DNA of 64,000 nt from Devosia salina (GTDB taxonomy: Bacteria; Pseudomonadota; Alphaproteobacteria; Rhizobiales; Devosiaceae). Made by a program: the position numbers and the translations under genes. Positions 50,914 to 59,446 of the stretch are shown here, piece after piece. The stretch is from positions 538,001-602,000 of the forward strand of contig NZ_CP080590.1 in assembly GCF_019504385.1 (NCBI RefSeq). The letters run 5' to 3'. Under the pieces are notes generated by a model. That model saw nothing but the letters and a program-made list of their open reading frames with translations, ran no database searches and was not told the origin of the DNA. The first letter of the stretch is position 1, and every line of letters starts with the position of its first letter.

Positions 50914-51378
50914 ATGACGATGCGCGAAAAGGCAGCCTGGATCCTGGTGACCGTGTCGCTGGCGATCTTCGGCTGGTATTTCTGGAGTGTCTGGACCGAC
51001 CACGCGGTACGCGCTCTTGATGGCGACGCGCTGTTCTGGCGCTTCCTCTGGTGCGCCGGACTGGCCATCGCCATCATGCTGCCGGCGGCACTATTGGCCG
51101 CCTGGCTGGGCAAGCAGCAATTCGATCCGCCCCCGGACGAGCTGGAAATCCGCATCGAAAACAACGCCAACCGCTTTGGCCTGGCGCTGCTTGAAGTGTC
51201 CCTGGTGGGTATTGTCCTGCTGAGCAAGGCCGTCACCGATATTGCGCGAACCGACTATGCCGCCGACCCCGCGGGGGCCACCGCCGTCATGCTCGTCAAT
51301 CTCGTGCTGCTGGCCACCGCTTCGGCGGGGGTGGTGCGCGAGATCATCGTCATCATCCAGTATCGGCGGTATGCCTGA
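50914..51378 (+). CDS. Small membrane protein (DUF2178-like)
   Basis: The 154-residue protein has four hydrophobic segments (about 9-27, 45-66, 92-110, 125-147) and short charged loops. The arrangement with an XRE regulator directly downstream matches DUF2178/XRE pairs found in many bacteria. GGAGG lies six bases before the ATG at 50914. The last base of its stop is the first base of the regulator start, so expression is coupled. Function is unknown. Confidence 0.75.
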   Translation: MTMREKAAWILVTVSLAIFGWYFWSVWTDHAVRALDGDALFWRFLWCAGLAIAIMLPAALLAAWLGKQQFDPPPDELEIRIENNANRFGLALLEVSLVGIVLLSKAVTDIARTDYAADPAGATAVMLVNLVLLATASAGVVREIIVIIQYRRYA

Positions 51379-51611
51379 TGCCTCCGCCGCCGCCCATCAC
51401 CAATTCGATCCGCCGCCTGCGCTTCGACCATGGCGAGATGACCCAGCAACAACTGGCTGACGCCATCGGCATGACCCGGCAGACGGTCGCGGCCATCGAG
51501 CAGAACAAATATTCGCCCTCGCTGGAGGCCGCCTTCCGCATCGCCGAAGTCTTCGGTGTCGAGATCGGCGACGTCTTCCAGTGGAAGGCCGGCCAGAAAC
51601 CACAGGGCTAG
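51378..51611 (+). CDS. XRE-family transcriptional regulator
   Basis: This 77-residue protein is almost entirely a Cro/CI-type helix-turn-helix (SIRRLRFDHGEMTQQQLADAI, MTRQTVAAIEQNKYSPSLEAAF, RIAEVFGVEIGDVFQW). No sensor domain is present. It is coupled to the membrane protein gene upstream and probably represses or activates that promoter. Short YozG-like regulators of this kind are usually autoregulatory. Confidence 0.9.
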   Translation: MPPPPPITNSIRRLRFDHGEMTQQQLADAIGMTRQTVAAIEQNKYSPSLEAAFRIAEVFGVEIGDVFQWKAGQKPQG

Positions 51612-51621
51612 GAGCTCCGAC

Positions 51622-52593
51622 ATGAAAGCCTGGTTTGCCCGCCATTATGGCGGACCTGAAGTGCTGCGCCTCGAAGAGGCGCCGAAACCGGCGCCGAAGC
51701 CGGGCGAAGTGCTGGTCCGCATCCATGCCACAACCGTCAATTCCGGTGATGTGCGCGTGCGCGGCTGCGATCTTCCGCGCGGCACGAAGCTTCTGGGGCG
51801 CCTGGCCTTGGGATGGACCCGTCCGCGCCAGCCCATCCTCGGCACCGAACTGGCCGGCGTGGTGGACGCCGTGGGGCCGGGCGTCACCCGCTTCGCACGG
51901 GGCGATGCCGTCTATGCCTTTCCCGGCGCGAAGATGGGCGCCCATGCCGAATATGCCGTTCTGCCCGAGGCCGGGCCGCTTGCCCACCTGCCAGAGGGTC
52001 TCGACTTCCACACGGCCGCAGCCCTCTGCTTCGGCGGCACCACGGCGCTGCAGTTCCTGCGCCGGTCTGGGCTGAGGCGGGCCGATACCATGCTGGTTCT
52101 GGGCGGGTCGGGGGCGGTCGGCATGGCGCTGGTGCAACTGGGCCGGCATCTGGGCGCCGCGGTGACGGCGACGACCAGCACGGGCAATATCGAGCTCGTC
52201 AAGGGGCTCGGTGCGGACCGGGTCATCGACTACACCGCGACCGACATTGCCTCGCTTCCGGACCGCTTCGACATCGTCGCCGATGCTGTCGGTGCCATGG
52301 ACTTTGCCACGGCACAGCGCCTGCTCGAGCCCAGGGGGCGCTATCTCGCCATTGCCGGTGCCCTCGCCGAAATGCTGGGCAGCCTCCGTCCGGGCCCGCA
52401 GGGCAAGCGGATGATTGCCGGACCTGCCGCGGAGCGGATCGAGGACATCGTCGAACTCGGACGCCTGGCCGCGGCGGGGCTATATCGGCCGCATATCGAA
52501 CGCATCTATCCCTTTGCCGACCTGCCGGCCGCCCACGCCCATGTCAATACCGGCCGCAAACGGGGCAGCATCGTCATCGCGGTGGCCGAATAG
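51622..52593 (+). CDS. Zinc-less MDR-family NAD(P)H oxidoreductase (quinone oxidoreductase-like)
   Basis: The 323-residue protein belongs to the medium-chain dehydrogenase/reductase family: RHYGGPEVLRLEEAP at the N-terminus, LGTELAGVVDAVG in the catalytic domain, and the nucleotide-binding GGSGAVGMALVQLGRHLGA. No cysteine/histidine zinc-ligand set is evident, so a quinone oxidoreductase or enoyl reductase is more likely than alcohol dehydrogenase. AGGAG precedes the ATG at 51622. It may be in one transcript with the XRE gene. Confidence 0.86.
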   Translation: MKAWFARHYGGPEVLRLEEAPKPAPKPGEVLVRIHATTVNSGDVRVRGCDLPRGTKLLGRLALGWTRPRQPILGTELAGVVDAVGPGVTRFARGDAVYAFPGAKMGAHAEYAVLPEAGPLAHLPEGLDFHTAAALCFGGTTALQFLRRSGLRRADTMLVLGGSGAVGMALVQLGRHLGAAVTATTSTGNIELVKGLGADRVIDYTATDIASLPDRFDIVADAVGAMDFATAQRLLEPRGRYLAIAGALAEMLGSLRPGPQGKRMIAGPAAERIEDIVELGRLAAAGLYRPHIERIYPFADLPAAHAHVNTGRKRGSIVIAVAE

Positions 52594-52958
52594 AGAGGGT
52601 AGCTGTAGTCTTGCTTGAGCGTATTGGGATATTTCCCGATGATTTTACTTATCAGATGAAGTAGGCACGAAGCTCAACAGGGCACTTTTCTATAATCAGC
52701 TCTTGATGTACAGTCGTGTTGACTTGGAGGACTGGCGCATCCCGTGGTGCGCGCCAGCAGGTTCAGCACGGCCTCGCGTCCATGGACCGGGCTGAAGATG
52801 GGGGAGCATTGCACGCCATGTGTATTCCCAAATGCTCCCCCATATCCCTCAAAGGGCCGGCATTCGGGCGGGTTTGAGCGGCAAGAGCCTGCGGCATGGC
52901 AAGCGGAATGGTGCGCCGCTCCGGCCGGGCCATTGGCGTAGTGGCAGCCGGGTCGCTG
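52594..52958. other. Intergenic region with long stem-loop and a possible gene remnant
   Basis: This 365-bp convergent stretch has no intact gene. An 11-bp stem, GGGGGAGCATT at 52800-52810, pairs with AATGCTCCCCC at 52831-52841 across a 20-base loop; it may serve as a terminator. The minus strand near 52740-52800 reads FSPVHGREAVLNLLART, which hints at a decayed SnoaL-type or sigma-factor-associated protein, but it is too short to claim. Confidence 0.4.
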
Positions 52959-53885
52959 CTAGCCGGGATTGCTGTCGATCGGCTGGATCTGGTTCTGGAT
53001 ATAGGCCTCGATCTTGCGCTCCACCATCCATTTGAAGCGGTCCTTCTCCGCCTCTGCATGGGTGATGATCTCGCGCACCCGCCAGAACTCCATGGCGCCG
53101 AAATTGGACACATGCGGGCGGATATAGATGTCGGGCGGATAGGCCGCCATCATATGCGCGGTCAGCGAGTGCATCATGATCTGGGCGGAGCCGAACCAGA
53201 TATCGATGGCCTTGTGGTCGGTCTTGGTGAGATTGGCCGAGGGATCGCCGGCCACGTCGATGCCGATGAGAAAGTCGGTGTCGATATCGGCCTGGTCGAG
53301 GGGCAGCGGGTTGACCACGCCGCCGTCGACCAGGATGTGGTTGTTGTAGGCAACTGGCTTGAAGAAGCTCGGGATCGCCAGGGAGCCGGCAATGGCCGGG
53401 CGCAGCAGGCCCGAATTGAACACCACCTGGTGCCAGGACTGGAAATCGGTGGCCACCACATAGAGCGGCACCTTGAGGTCCTTGAACTCAAGCGGGAAAT
53501 TCTCGGGAATGAAGGCATCGACAATGCTGGTGGCGTCCAGCTGCATCGAAATGCCGTTCTTGAGCAGTCCGCCAATGCCGCGAATCTGGGTGGCCCACAG
53601 CTTGGCGGCAATGGTGCGCAGCGTGCCCAGCACCTCGAAGGAGTGCTCGCGCAACTCCTTGCCGGTCATGCCGGCGGCCCAGCCCGAGCCGATCAGGGCC
53701 CCGATCGAGGTCCCGGAAATCACCGAGGGTTTGAGGCCCAGCTCGTCCATGGCCTCGATATAGGGAATATGCGTCAGCCCCCTCGCCGAGCCGCCGCCCA
53801 GTGCCACGCCGATCCGTGGTCCGCTGGTCGTGTTCATGCTGCCACGCTCCGCACCCTTCCGGCGCAGCTTGTCCGCCAGCGCCAT
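52959..53885 (-). CDS. Patatin-like phospholipase family protein
   Basis: The 308-residue protein starts at ATG 53885 with AAAGG six bases upstream; an alternative at 53837 is possible. It has the patatin oxyanion loop GVALGGGSARGLTHI, the nucleophile elbow GTSIGALIG and the catalytic Asp motif LVDGGVVNPLP. Such Ser-Asp dyad enzymes are lipid acyl hydrolases, and the RssA-like size suggests a cytoplasmic or peripheral membrane enzyme. It is transcribed in the same direction as purD. Confidence 0.9.
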   Translation of the reverse strand: MALADKLRRKGAERGSMNTTSGPRIGVALGGGSARGLTHIPYIEAMDELGLKPSVISGTSIGALIGSGWAAGMTGKELREHSFEVLGTLRTIAAKLWATQIRGIGGLLKNGISMQLDATSIVDAFIPENFPLEFKDLKVPLYVVATDFQSWHQVVFNSGLLRPAIAGSLAIPSFFKPVAYNNHILVDGGVVNPLPLDQADIDTDFLIGIDVAGDPSANLTKTDHKAIDIWFGSAQIMMHSLTAHMMAAYPPDIYIRPHVSNFGAMEFWRVREIITHAEAEKDRFKWMVERKIEAYIQNQIQPIDSNPG

Positions 53886-53979
53886 GCCACGCCTTTCCAG
53901 AGGCGTCGGCTGGCGTTGCGGCGTCGCCGCGTCAAAGACGGTTCTGAGGGAGCTTAGCGTCCTAAGATTGAAGAAAGGT

Positions 53980-55251
53980 TCAGCTTTCGCGGGCGATTTC
54001 CCGCCAGCCGATGTCGCGGCGGCAAAAGCCTTCTGGCCAATCAATCGCGTCCACGCCGTTGTAAGCACGTTCCTGTGCCTCTCTGACAGATGCCCCGAGC
54101 GCCGTGATATTCAGCACGCGCCCTCCACTGGCCAGTAAACGCTTGCCGTCGCGCTTTGTTCCGGCGTGGAAAACCGTCAGCGTGTCGCTATCCAGACCGT
54201 CGGCGCCGCGGATTTCGCTGCCCTTGCCATACTCGCCGGGATAACCATTGGTCGCCATGATGACGGTCAAGGCAAAGTCGTTTTTCCAGGTGACGTCGTG
54301 GCCGGCCAGCGTGCCGGTGGCCACCGCATGGAGCAGGGGCACGATGTCGCTCTGCATGCGCATCATCATTACCTGCGTTTCCGGGTCGCCGAAGCGGGCA
54401 TTGTATTCAACCAGCCTGGGGCCATCCTCGGTCAGCATCAGACCGGCATAGAGCACGCCGGCATAGGGGGTGCCACGCTGCGCCATACCGCGCACCGTGG
54501 GCTCGATGATGCGGACCATGGTCTCGTCATAAATGTCCTGGCTCATCACCGGGGCAGGCGAATAGGCGCCCATGCCGCCGGTATTGGGGCCCTCGTCGCC
54601 ATCGAAGGCGCGCTTGTGGTCCTGCGCCGTGGTCAGCGGCAGGATCGCCTCGCCATCAGAGAGCACGAAGAGGCTGACTTCCTCGCCTTCCATGAATTCC
54701 TCGATCACCACGGCCGCCCCGGATGCTCCGAAGGCGCCCGAGAAGCAGTCGATGATGGCCTCCTCGGCCTCCTCGACGCTCATCGCCACGGTGACGCCCT
54801 TGCCCGCGGCCAATCCATCGGCCTTGATCACGATGGGTGCACCCTGGGTGTAGAGATAGGCCAGCGCCGAGGCTTCGTCCTCAAACCGGCCATAGGCGGC
54901 AGTGGGGATGTCGAACTCGTCGCACAGGGCCTTGGTGAAACTCTTGCTACCTTCGAGCTGACCGGCCGCCTTGCTGGGGCAGAAGCAGGTGATGCCGGCC
55001 GCGCGGACATCGTCGCCCAAGCCAGCCACCACCTGCGCGTCGGGCCCCACGACCACGAAGTCGACCTGGTTGTCGCGTGCCGCCGCGATCACGGCGGCAT
55101 GGTCGGTGATATCGACGGCGATATTGGTGGCCAGGCGCTCGGTGCCGCCATTGCCCGGCGCCACGAACAGCGCTTCGACCAGTGGCGATTGCGCGATCTT
55201 CCAGGCCAGTGCGTGTTCGCGTCCGCCCGAACCGATGACCATTACGCGCAT
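53980..55251 (-). CDS. purD: Phosphoribosylamine-glycine ligase
   Basis: PurD joins phosphoribosylamine to glycine in purine synthesis using ATP. The 423-residue ATP-grasp protein has MRVMVIGSGGREHALAWKI at its start, APGNGGTERLATNI, the ATP-grasp lysine block VIKADGLAAGKGVTVA and GGMGAYSPAPVM. GGAGG lies six bases before the ATG at 55251. Its length is standard. Confidence 0.97.
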   Translation of the reverse strand: MRVMVIGSGGREHALAWKIAQSPLVEALFVAPGNGGTERLATNIAVDITDHAAVIAAARDNQVDFVVVGPDAQVVAGLGDDVRAAGITCFCPSKAAGQLEGSKSFTKALCDEFDIPTAAYGRFEDEASALAYLYTQGAPIVIKADGLAAGKGVTVAMSVEEAEEAIIDCFSGAFGASGAAVVIEEFMEGEEVSLFVLSDGEAILPLTTAQDHKRAFDGDEGPNTGGMGAYSPAPVMSQDIYDETMVRIIEPTVRGMAQRGTPYAGVLYAGLMLTEDGPRLVEYNARFGDPETQVMMMRMQSDIVPLLHAVATGTLAGHDVTWKNDFALTVIMATNGYPGEYGKGSEIRGADGLDSDTLTVFHAGTKRDGKRLLASGGRVLNITALGASVREAQERAYNGVDAIDWPEGFCRRDIGWREIARES

Positions 55252-55377
55252 GCCGTGCCTCCGTGCCTGTTTGGGCGCGTGATGCACGAGACGGGCGGAT
55301 GAGGCAATTGTTTTTGTAAGAAACCCTTCGCCGGCGCGACTGTTGGACCTGTGAGCAGACCAAGAGGCAAAGCATTC

Positions 55378-55902
55378 ATGCCCGAGGCAAGACGGGAAAC
55401 ACACTACCGGACCATCGCCGCGTCACATGGCGCAGCTATTGCGCGCCTCGCTGCGGCCTATGAAAAGGACCCGGGTCTGCGGCAGGACCTGGAGCAGGAC
55501 ATTCACCTCCATCTCTGGCGCAGTCTCGAGCAATTCGCCGAGCAATGCAGCCTGGCCACCTGGACCTATCGCGTGGCCCATAATGTCTGTGCCCGCCATG
55601 TCGACAAGGCCGTCCGGTCCCGTCCGGCCGGTGCCTGGCTCGACATCGGCGCCGTCGAGCCCGAGGACCAGCGGGCAACGCCCGAACAGGCCACTGGCAC
55701 GGCCCTCACACTCGAGCGGCTCTACACCCTTATCGACCGGTTGCGGCCGATCGATCGGCAGGTGGTGCTGCTCTATCTCGAAGATGTCGACGCAGCAGGG
55801 ATTGCCGAAGTCACCGGGCTGTCGCCCGGCGCCGTCGCAACCCGCATCCACCGCATCAAGGCGCTGCTGGCGCAAGGATTTCACCCGGAGGCATCGGCAT
55901 GA
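55378..55902 (+). CDS. ECF-type RNA polymerase sigma factor
   Basis: The 174-residue protein has sigma-70 region 2 (LEQDIHLHLWRSLEQFAEQ, CSLATWTYRVAHNVCARHV) and region 4 (LRPIDRQVVLLYLEDVDAAGIAEV, TGLSPGAVATRIHRIKALL). Region 3 is missing, as in extracytoplasmic-function sigma factors. The ATG at 55378 has GAGG ten bases upstream; a GTG at 55351 is less likely. Its stop overlaps the next gene, a membrane protein, in ATGA, as usual for ECF-anti-sigma pairs. Confidence 0.9.
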   Translation: MPEARRETHYRTIAASHGAAIARLAAAYEKDPGLRQDLEQDIHLHLWRSLEQFAEQCSLATWTYRVAHNVCARHVDKAVRSRPAGAWLDIGAVEPEDQRATPEQATGTALTLERLYTLIDRLRPIDRQVVLLYLEDVDAAGIAEVTGLSPGAVATRIHRIKALLAQGFHPEASA

Positions 55903-56501
55903 CGGTCTCACCCCACTCGAACGCGCCAGATCCCAAATCTCTCTGGAAAGGACAGGACATGACACCCCAGACCATGACCCCACACATGCTGGAAACCCGG
56001 TCGCGGCGGCTCGACGACCGCATTCGCAACCGCAATCGCTTCGAATATATCGCCGGCGGCATTGCCGCCCTGGTCTCGCTCTTGCTGGGGGGCTGGCTGC
56101 TGCTCGGCGGGCCGGCCGGGCGGCCAGACCTGATGGTCGGCAGTGGCTTTGTCGCCCTTGCCATCGGCACGGCGGTCTCGATGCTGCAATTGCGCCGCAA
56201 GACCGGTGGCCCCTCGCTGACGGATGGGGCCCAATCAACCCTTGGCGGTTACCGGGCCGAACTGGTGCGCCAGCGCGACGCGCTGCGCTCGGTGTTCTCC
56301 TGGTATATTGCCCCGTTCCTGCCCGGCTTCCTCCTGATCTATGGCGCCAGCTTCCTCGACCCCTCAGCCGCGATCTGGGCCGTGTTGCTGCCCGCAATGG
56401 TGACGGCCGTCTTCCTCGCCTGGGTGGTCCGCGCCAATCTGCGCGCGGCAGCCTGCATCGACGAGGAAATCGCCGTGCTGGATCGGGAGGCCGGCCGCTA
56501 G
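55899..56501 (+). CDS. Membrane protein, probable partner of the ECF sigma factor
   Basis: The 200-residue protein has a cytoplasmic N-terminus (about 1-50, containing LWKGQD and an Arg-rich ETRSRRLDDRIRNRNRFEY stretch) followed by two hydrophobic pairs (about 50-70 and 75-93, then 135-152 and 158-177). It starts in ATGA overlap with the sigma gene. This architecture and placement fit a membrane-bound anti-sigma factor that holds the sigma factor through its N-terminal part. No zinc-binding ZAS motif (HxxxCxxC) is seen. The assignment is by context. Confidence 0.7.
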   Translation: MTVSPHSNAPDPKSLWKGQDMTPQTMTPHMLETRSRRLDDRIRNRNRFEYIAGGIAALVSLLLGGWLLLGGPAGRPDLMVGSGFVALAIGTAVSMLQLRRKTGGPSLTDGAQSTLGGYRAELVRQRDALRSVFSWYIAPFLPGFLLIYGASFLDPSAAIWAVLLPAMVTAVFLAWVVRANLRAAACIDEEIAVLDREAGR

Positions 56502-56589
56502 ACCTCGGCGAGGCGGGGCCGGCATACGCCCCGCCTCACTTTTGGCGCCATTCATGCGCTATCCACCCGCGTCAAGCCCAGGGAGAGCG

Positions 56590-57069
56590 ATGCGCATGGA
56601 TTGGACACTTTTCGGCCTCTTGCCCATGATCTTCGGCGGTGCCCCGGCCGACTCGCCGCGCGCCCTGCTCGATGCAATCTATGAGCCATTGCAGAGCGGG
56701 CAGCAGATCAATCTCGAGGACTACTACACCGACCACCTGATGGACCTGGTGGCCTACAATCTTCAGGTCAACGTGGTGGACAACAGCGGTGCCCCGATCG
56801 AGCCCGACGCCCCAGGCATCGTGGCCTTCAATCCGTTTCTCAACGGCCCGGAGAGCCCGGTCGAGGCGCTGGCCGTCAGCGAGCCTGTGGTTCAGGGCGA
56901 TACCGCGGTGGCCCTGGTCAGCTTCGAACGGGCCGGCCAGCCGACCATACTCACCGTTTCCATGGTGCATGTCGAGGGCTGGAAGGTCGATGACGTTGCC
57001 TCAGTCGGAGCCGGCGAGAAGTGGCTCTATTCCTGGCTGCTGCAATACGATCCCTACAACCAGCAGTAG
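56590..57069 (+). CDS. Hypothetical protein
   Basis: The 159-residue protein starts MRMDWTLFGLLPMIFGGAPADSPRALLDAIYEP. The hydrophobic start could be a weak signal or anchor. The remainder (acidic, with LEDYYTDHLMDLVAYN and VHVEGWKVDDVASV) has the look of a small NTF2-like or DUF3828-type domain, but I cannot assign it firmly. GGAG lies four bases before the ATG at 56590. It converges with gshA, whose stop follows the TAG stop of this gene directly. Confidence 0.65.
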   Translation: MRMDWTLFGLLPMIFGGAPADSPRALLDAIYEPLQSGQQINLEDYYTDHLMDLVAYNLQVNVVDNSGAPIEPDAPGIVAFNPFLNGPESPVEALAVSEPVVQGDTAVALVSFERAGQPTILTVSMVHVEGWKVDDVASVGAGEKWLYSWLLQYDPYNQQ

Positions 57070-58440
57070 CTAGAGCTCGGCTTCGGTGAAGATCGGGGTC
57101 ACGTCACCGCCCCACTCGCCGTGGAACTTCTCCAGCCAGCGTTCGGCGGGGGATTTGCCGGTGCGGACGGTTTCCTCGAGCGGGGCGAGATAGATGGTCT
57201 CGTCCTGGCCGGCGGCGTTGAGGCGGTTGCGGCGCACCAAACCTGCCTCGGCAATGCCGACGGCCTGGGCCGCCACGTCGAAGATGCTGGACCGATCGAA
57301 GGGGGTAGCGAGGCCCAGGCGCGGCACTTCACGCCGCAAATGCTCGCGATCCTCATCGGTCCAGTTGCGCACCAGCTCCCAGGCGGCCTCAAGCGAGATG
57401 TCGTCATAGAGCAGTCCGGTCCAGAACGCGGACAGCGCCACCACATGGGCCTCGTCGCCCATATCGGCGCCGCGCATTTCGAGGAATTGCTTGAGCCGCA
57501 CTTCGGGGAACAGCGTCGAAAGATGGTCCTCCCAGTCCTTGACGGTCGGCTTTTCGCCCGGCAACTGCGGCAGCCGCCCGTCGAGGAAATCGCGGAAGCT
57601 CTCGCCGGCCACATTGACGTATTTGTGGTCACGGATGACGAAATACATCGGTACGTCGAGGGCATAGTCGGCATATTGCTCGAAGCCGAACCCTTCTTCG
57701 AACACGAAGGGCAGCATGCCGGTACGGTTGTCGTCGGTATTGCGCCAAATCTCGCTGCGGAAGCTCAGATAGCCGGTCTCGCGGCCATTGGCGAAGGGCG
57801 AATTGGCAAACAGCGCCGTGGCCACCGGCTGCAGCGCCAGCGACACGCGCAGCTTCTTGACCATGTCGGCTTCGTCCGAGAAGTCGAGATTGGTTTGCAC
57901 CGTTGCCGAGCGATACATCATCGAGGTGCCCAGCGTGCCGGTCTCGGCCATGTATTTGGTCATGATCCCATAGCGGGACTTGGGCATGGCCTTGATCTCG
58001 TCCACCGCCCACAGCGGGGTAACGCCCAGACCCAGGAAATGAATATCGAGCGGCGCAGCCACCTTCTTGGTGACGCGCATATGTTCGCTCAGTTCCGCCG
58101 CCGTGCCATGCAGATCCGCCATGGGGGACCCACTGAGCTCGAACTGCCCGCCTGGCTCAAGCGAGATGCCGCCGGCAATCTCGTCGTTCCTGAGGCCGAT
58201 CGGGTTTTCGCCGTCATAAAAGGGGTGCCAGCCGGTCTCTTTCTCGATGCCCGCAAGGAGCGCGCGGATGCCCTGCTCGCCCTCATAGGCGACAGGCCGC
58301 AGCGGATTGGTGTGAAACACGTGCTTTTCGTGCTCGGTGCCGATGCGCCATTGGTCGGCCGGCTTGGCGCCGCGTTCCATCGCCTCGATCAGGTCTGCCC
58401 GCGAAGAGATGAGGGGCGAGGGAGTGTCGGCGCCGGCCAT
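57070..58440 (-). CDS. gshA: Glutamate-cysteine ligase (plant/alphaproteobacterial type)
   Basis: This enzyme makes gamma-glutamylcysteine, the first step of glutathione synthesis. The 456-residue protein matches the class shared by plants and alphaproteobacteria: RIGTEHEKHVF, ISLEPGGQFELSGSP, YGIMTKYMAETGTLGTSMMYRSATVQTNLDFS and FANSPFANGRETGYLSFRS. The start at 58440 has GAGG five bases upstream; upstream frame extension overlaps rsmE and is unlikely. The rsmE gene lies 71 bases before it in the same direction. Confidence 0.95.
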   Translation of the reverse strand: MAGADTPSPLISSRADLIEAMERGAKPADQWRIGTEHEKHVFHTNPLRPVAYEGEQGIRALLAGIEKETGWHPFYDGENPIGLRNDEIAGGISLEPGGQFELSGSPMADLHGTAAELSEHMRVTKKVAAPLDIHFLGLGVTPLWAVDEIKAMPKSRYGIMTKYMAETGTLGTSMMYRSATVQTNLDFSDEADMVKKLRVSLALQPVATALFANSPFANGRETGYLSFRSEIWRNTDDNRTGMLPFVFEEGFGFEQYADYALDVPMYFVIRDHKYVNVAGESFRDFLDGRLPQLPGEKPTVKDWEDHLSTLFPEVRLKQFLEMRGADMGDEAHVVALSAFWTGLLYDDISLEAAWELVRNWTDEDREHLRREVPRLGLATPFDRSSIFDVAAQAVGIAEAGLVRRNRLNAAGQDETIYLAPLEETVRTGKSPAERWLEKFHGEWGGDVTPIFTEAEL

Positions 58441-58511
58441 GAAGTCCTCATTGGTGAGGGAATAGAGTGGAGCGGCAAAATAGCGAGAGCAAGGCGGAAT
58501 GCAATCGCCTT

Positions 58512-59261
58512 TTATCGCCAATCACCGATGATCGCCTGAATGACCGCCAATGCGGCCACCGCAGCGGTGTCGGCCCTGAGGATTCTGGGCCCCAGGCTAA
58601 TGGGGATAACGAAGGGCAGAGCATGCAGCTTTTCCCGTTCCGCCGGGGAGAAACCGCCTTCGGGGCCGATAATCAGGCCAATGCGCTGGCCGCGCAGTTG
58701 TTCCAGTGCGGCCACGGGCGAAGATGACGCTTCCCCCTCATCGGCGAAGATCAGCTTGCGGTCGCCGTGAACGTCGCTCCAGCTCTCCAGGAGCGGGCCC
58801 AGCCCGACTTCCGGGGCAATTGTGGGGACATTGAGCACCTCGCACTGCTCGGCCGCCTCGATGGCATTGGCAGAAAGGCGCTCGGGCTTGAGGCGGTGGA
58901 GCTGGGTGAACTGGGTCATCACCGGCTGGATGGTGCCCACGCCCATTTCGACCGCCTTCTGGATCACATAATCCAGGCGCTCGCTCTTGAGCGGGGCAAA
59001 GCCGTACCAGAGATCGGACGGCGGGGTCTGCGGGGCGATTCTCTCGATGGTCTCAAGCGTCACCGATTTCTTTGAGTCGCTGGTCAGCCGGCAGAGCCAG
59101 GCGCCGTCCCTGCCGTTGAACAGGACAACGTCGTCGCCAACCGCCTTGCGCAGGACGGCGGCGAGGTAGAGCGACTGGTCCTTGCCAAGTGTTAGCGACG
59201 TTCCGGCCGCAAGATCGAATTCGACATAAAGGCGCGGAAGGCTGGCGTGGCTGCGGGGCAT
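58512..59261 (-). CDS. rsmE: 16S rRNA (uracil(1498)-N3)-methyltransferase
   Basis: RsmE methylates U1498 of 16S rRNA. The 249-residue protein has a PUA-like N-terminus (PRLYVEFDLAAG) and the SPOUT methyltransferase knot: KSERLDYVIQKAVEMGVGTIQPV, RSAQCEV-type block EAAEQCEVL, and IGPEGGFSPAEREKLH with SLGPRILRADTAAVAAL. Length is normal. It is divergent from ubiA across a repeat-filled gap and in one direction with gshA. Confidence 0.95.
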   Translation of the reverse strand: MPRSHASLPRLYVEFDLAAGTSLTLGKDQSLYLAAVLRKAVGDDVVLFNGRDGAWLCRLTSDSKKSVTLETIERIAPQTPPSDLWYGFAPLKSERLDYVIQKAVEMGVGTIQPVMTQFTQLHRLKPERLSANAIEAAEQCEVLNVPTIAPEVGLGPLLESWSDVHGDRKLIFADEGEASSSPVAALEQLRGQRIGLIIGPEGGFSPAEREKLHALPFVIPISLGPRILRADTAAVAALAVIQAIIGDWR

Positions 59262-59266
59262 CTGTT

Positions 59267-59318
59267 CTTCTCCCCTTCCCCCTGCGGGAGAAGGTGGCCC
59301 GAAGGGCCGGATGAGGGG
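59267..59318 (+). repeat. Palindromic element (type D), rsmE-ubiA gap, copy 1
   Basis: CTTCTCCCC and GGGAGAAGG form a stem, then GGCCC-GAA-GGGCC and GGATGAGGGG. It matches the element inside ileS (12246-12296) closely. Confidence 0.83.
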
Positions 59319-59356
59319 TTTTGCGCGCTACCATAAACACTGTATGCGTGGAGAGA

Positions 59357-59423
59357 ACCCCTCACCCTGATTTTCTGCTGAACGCAGAGAATCTGTCTCT
59401 CTCCCGCAAGGGGAGAGGGGAGA
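59357..59423 (-). repeat. Palindromic element (type D), rsmE-ubiA gap, inverted copy
   Basis: ACCCCTCACCCTGA starts the element and CTCTCCCGCAAGGGGAGAG ends it; the middle carries the variable TCTGC/GCAGA hairpin. It faces the first copy, so the gap holds an inverted pair. Confidence 0.8.
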
Positions 59424-59446
59424 TCGGTGGCTTGCAAGAGGCGCTC

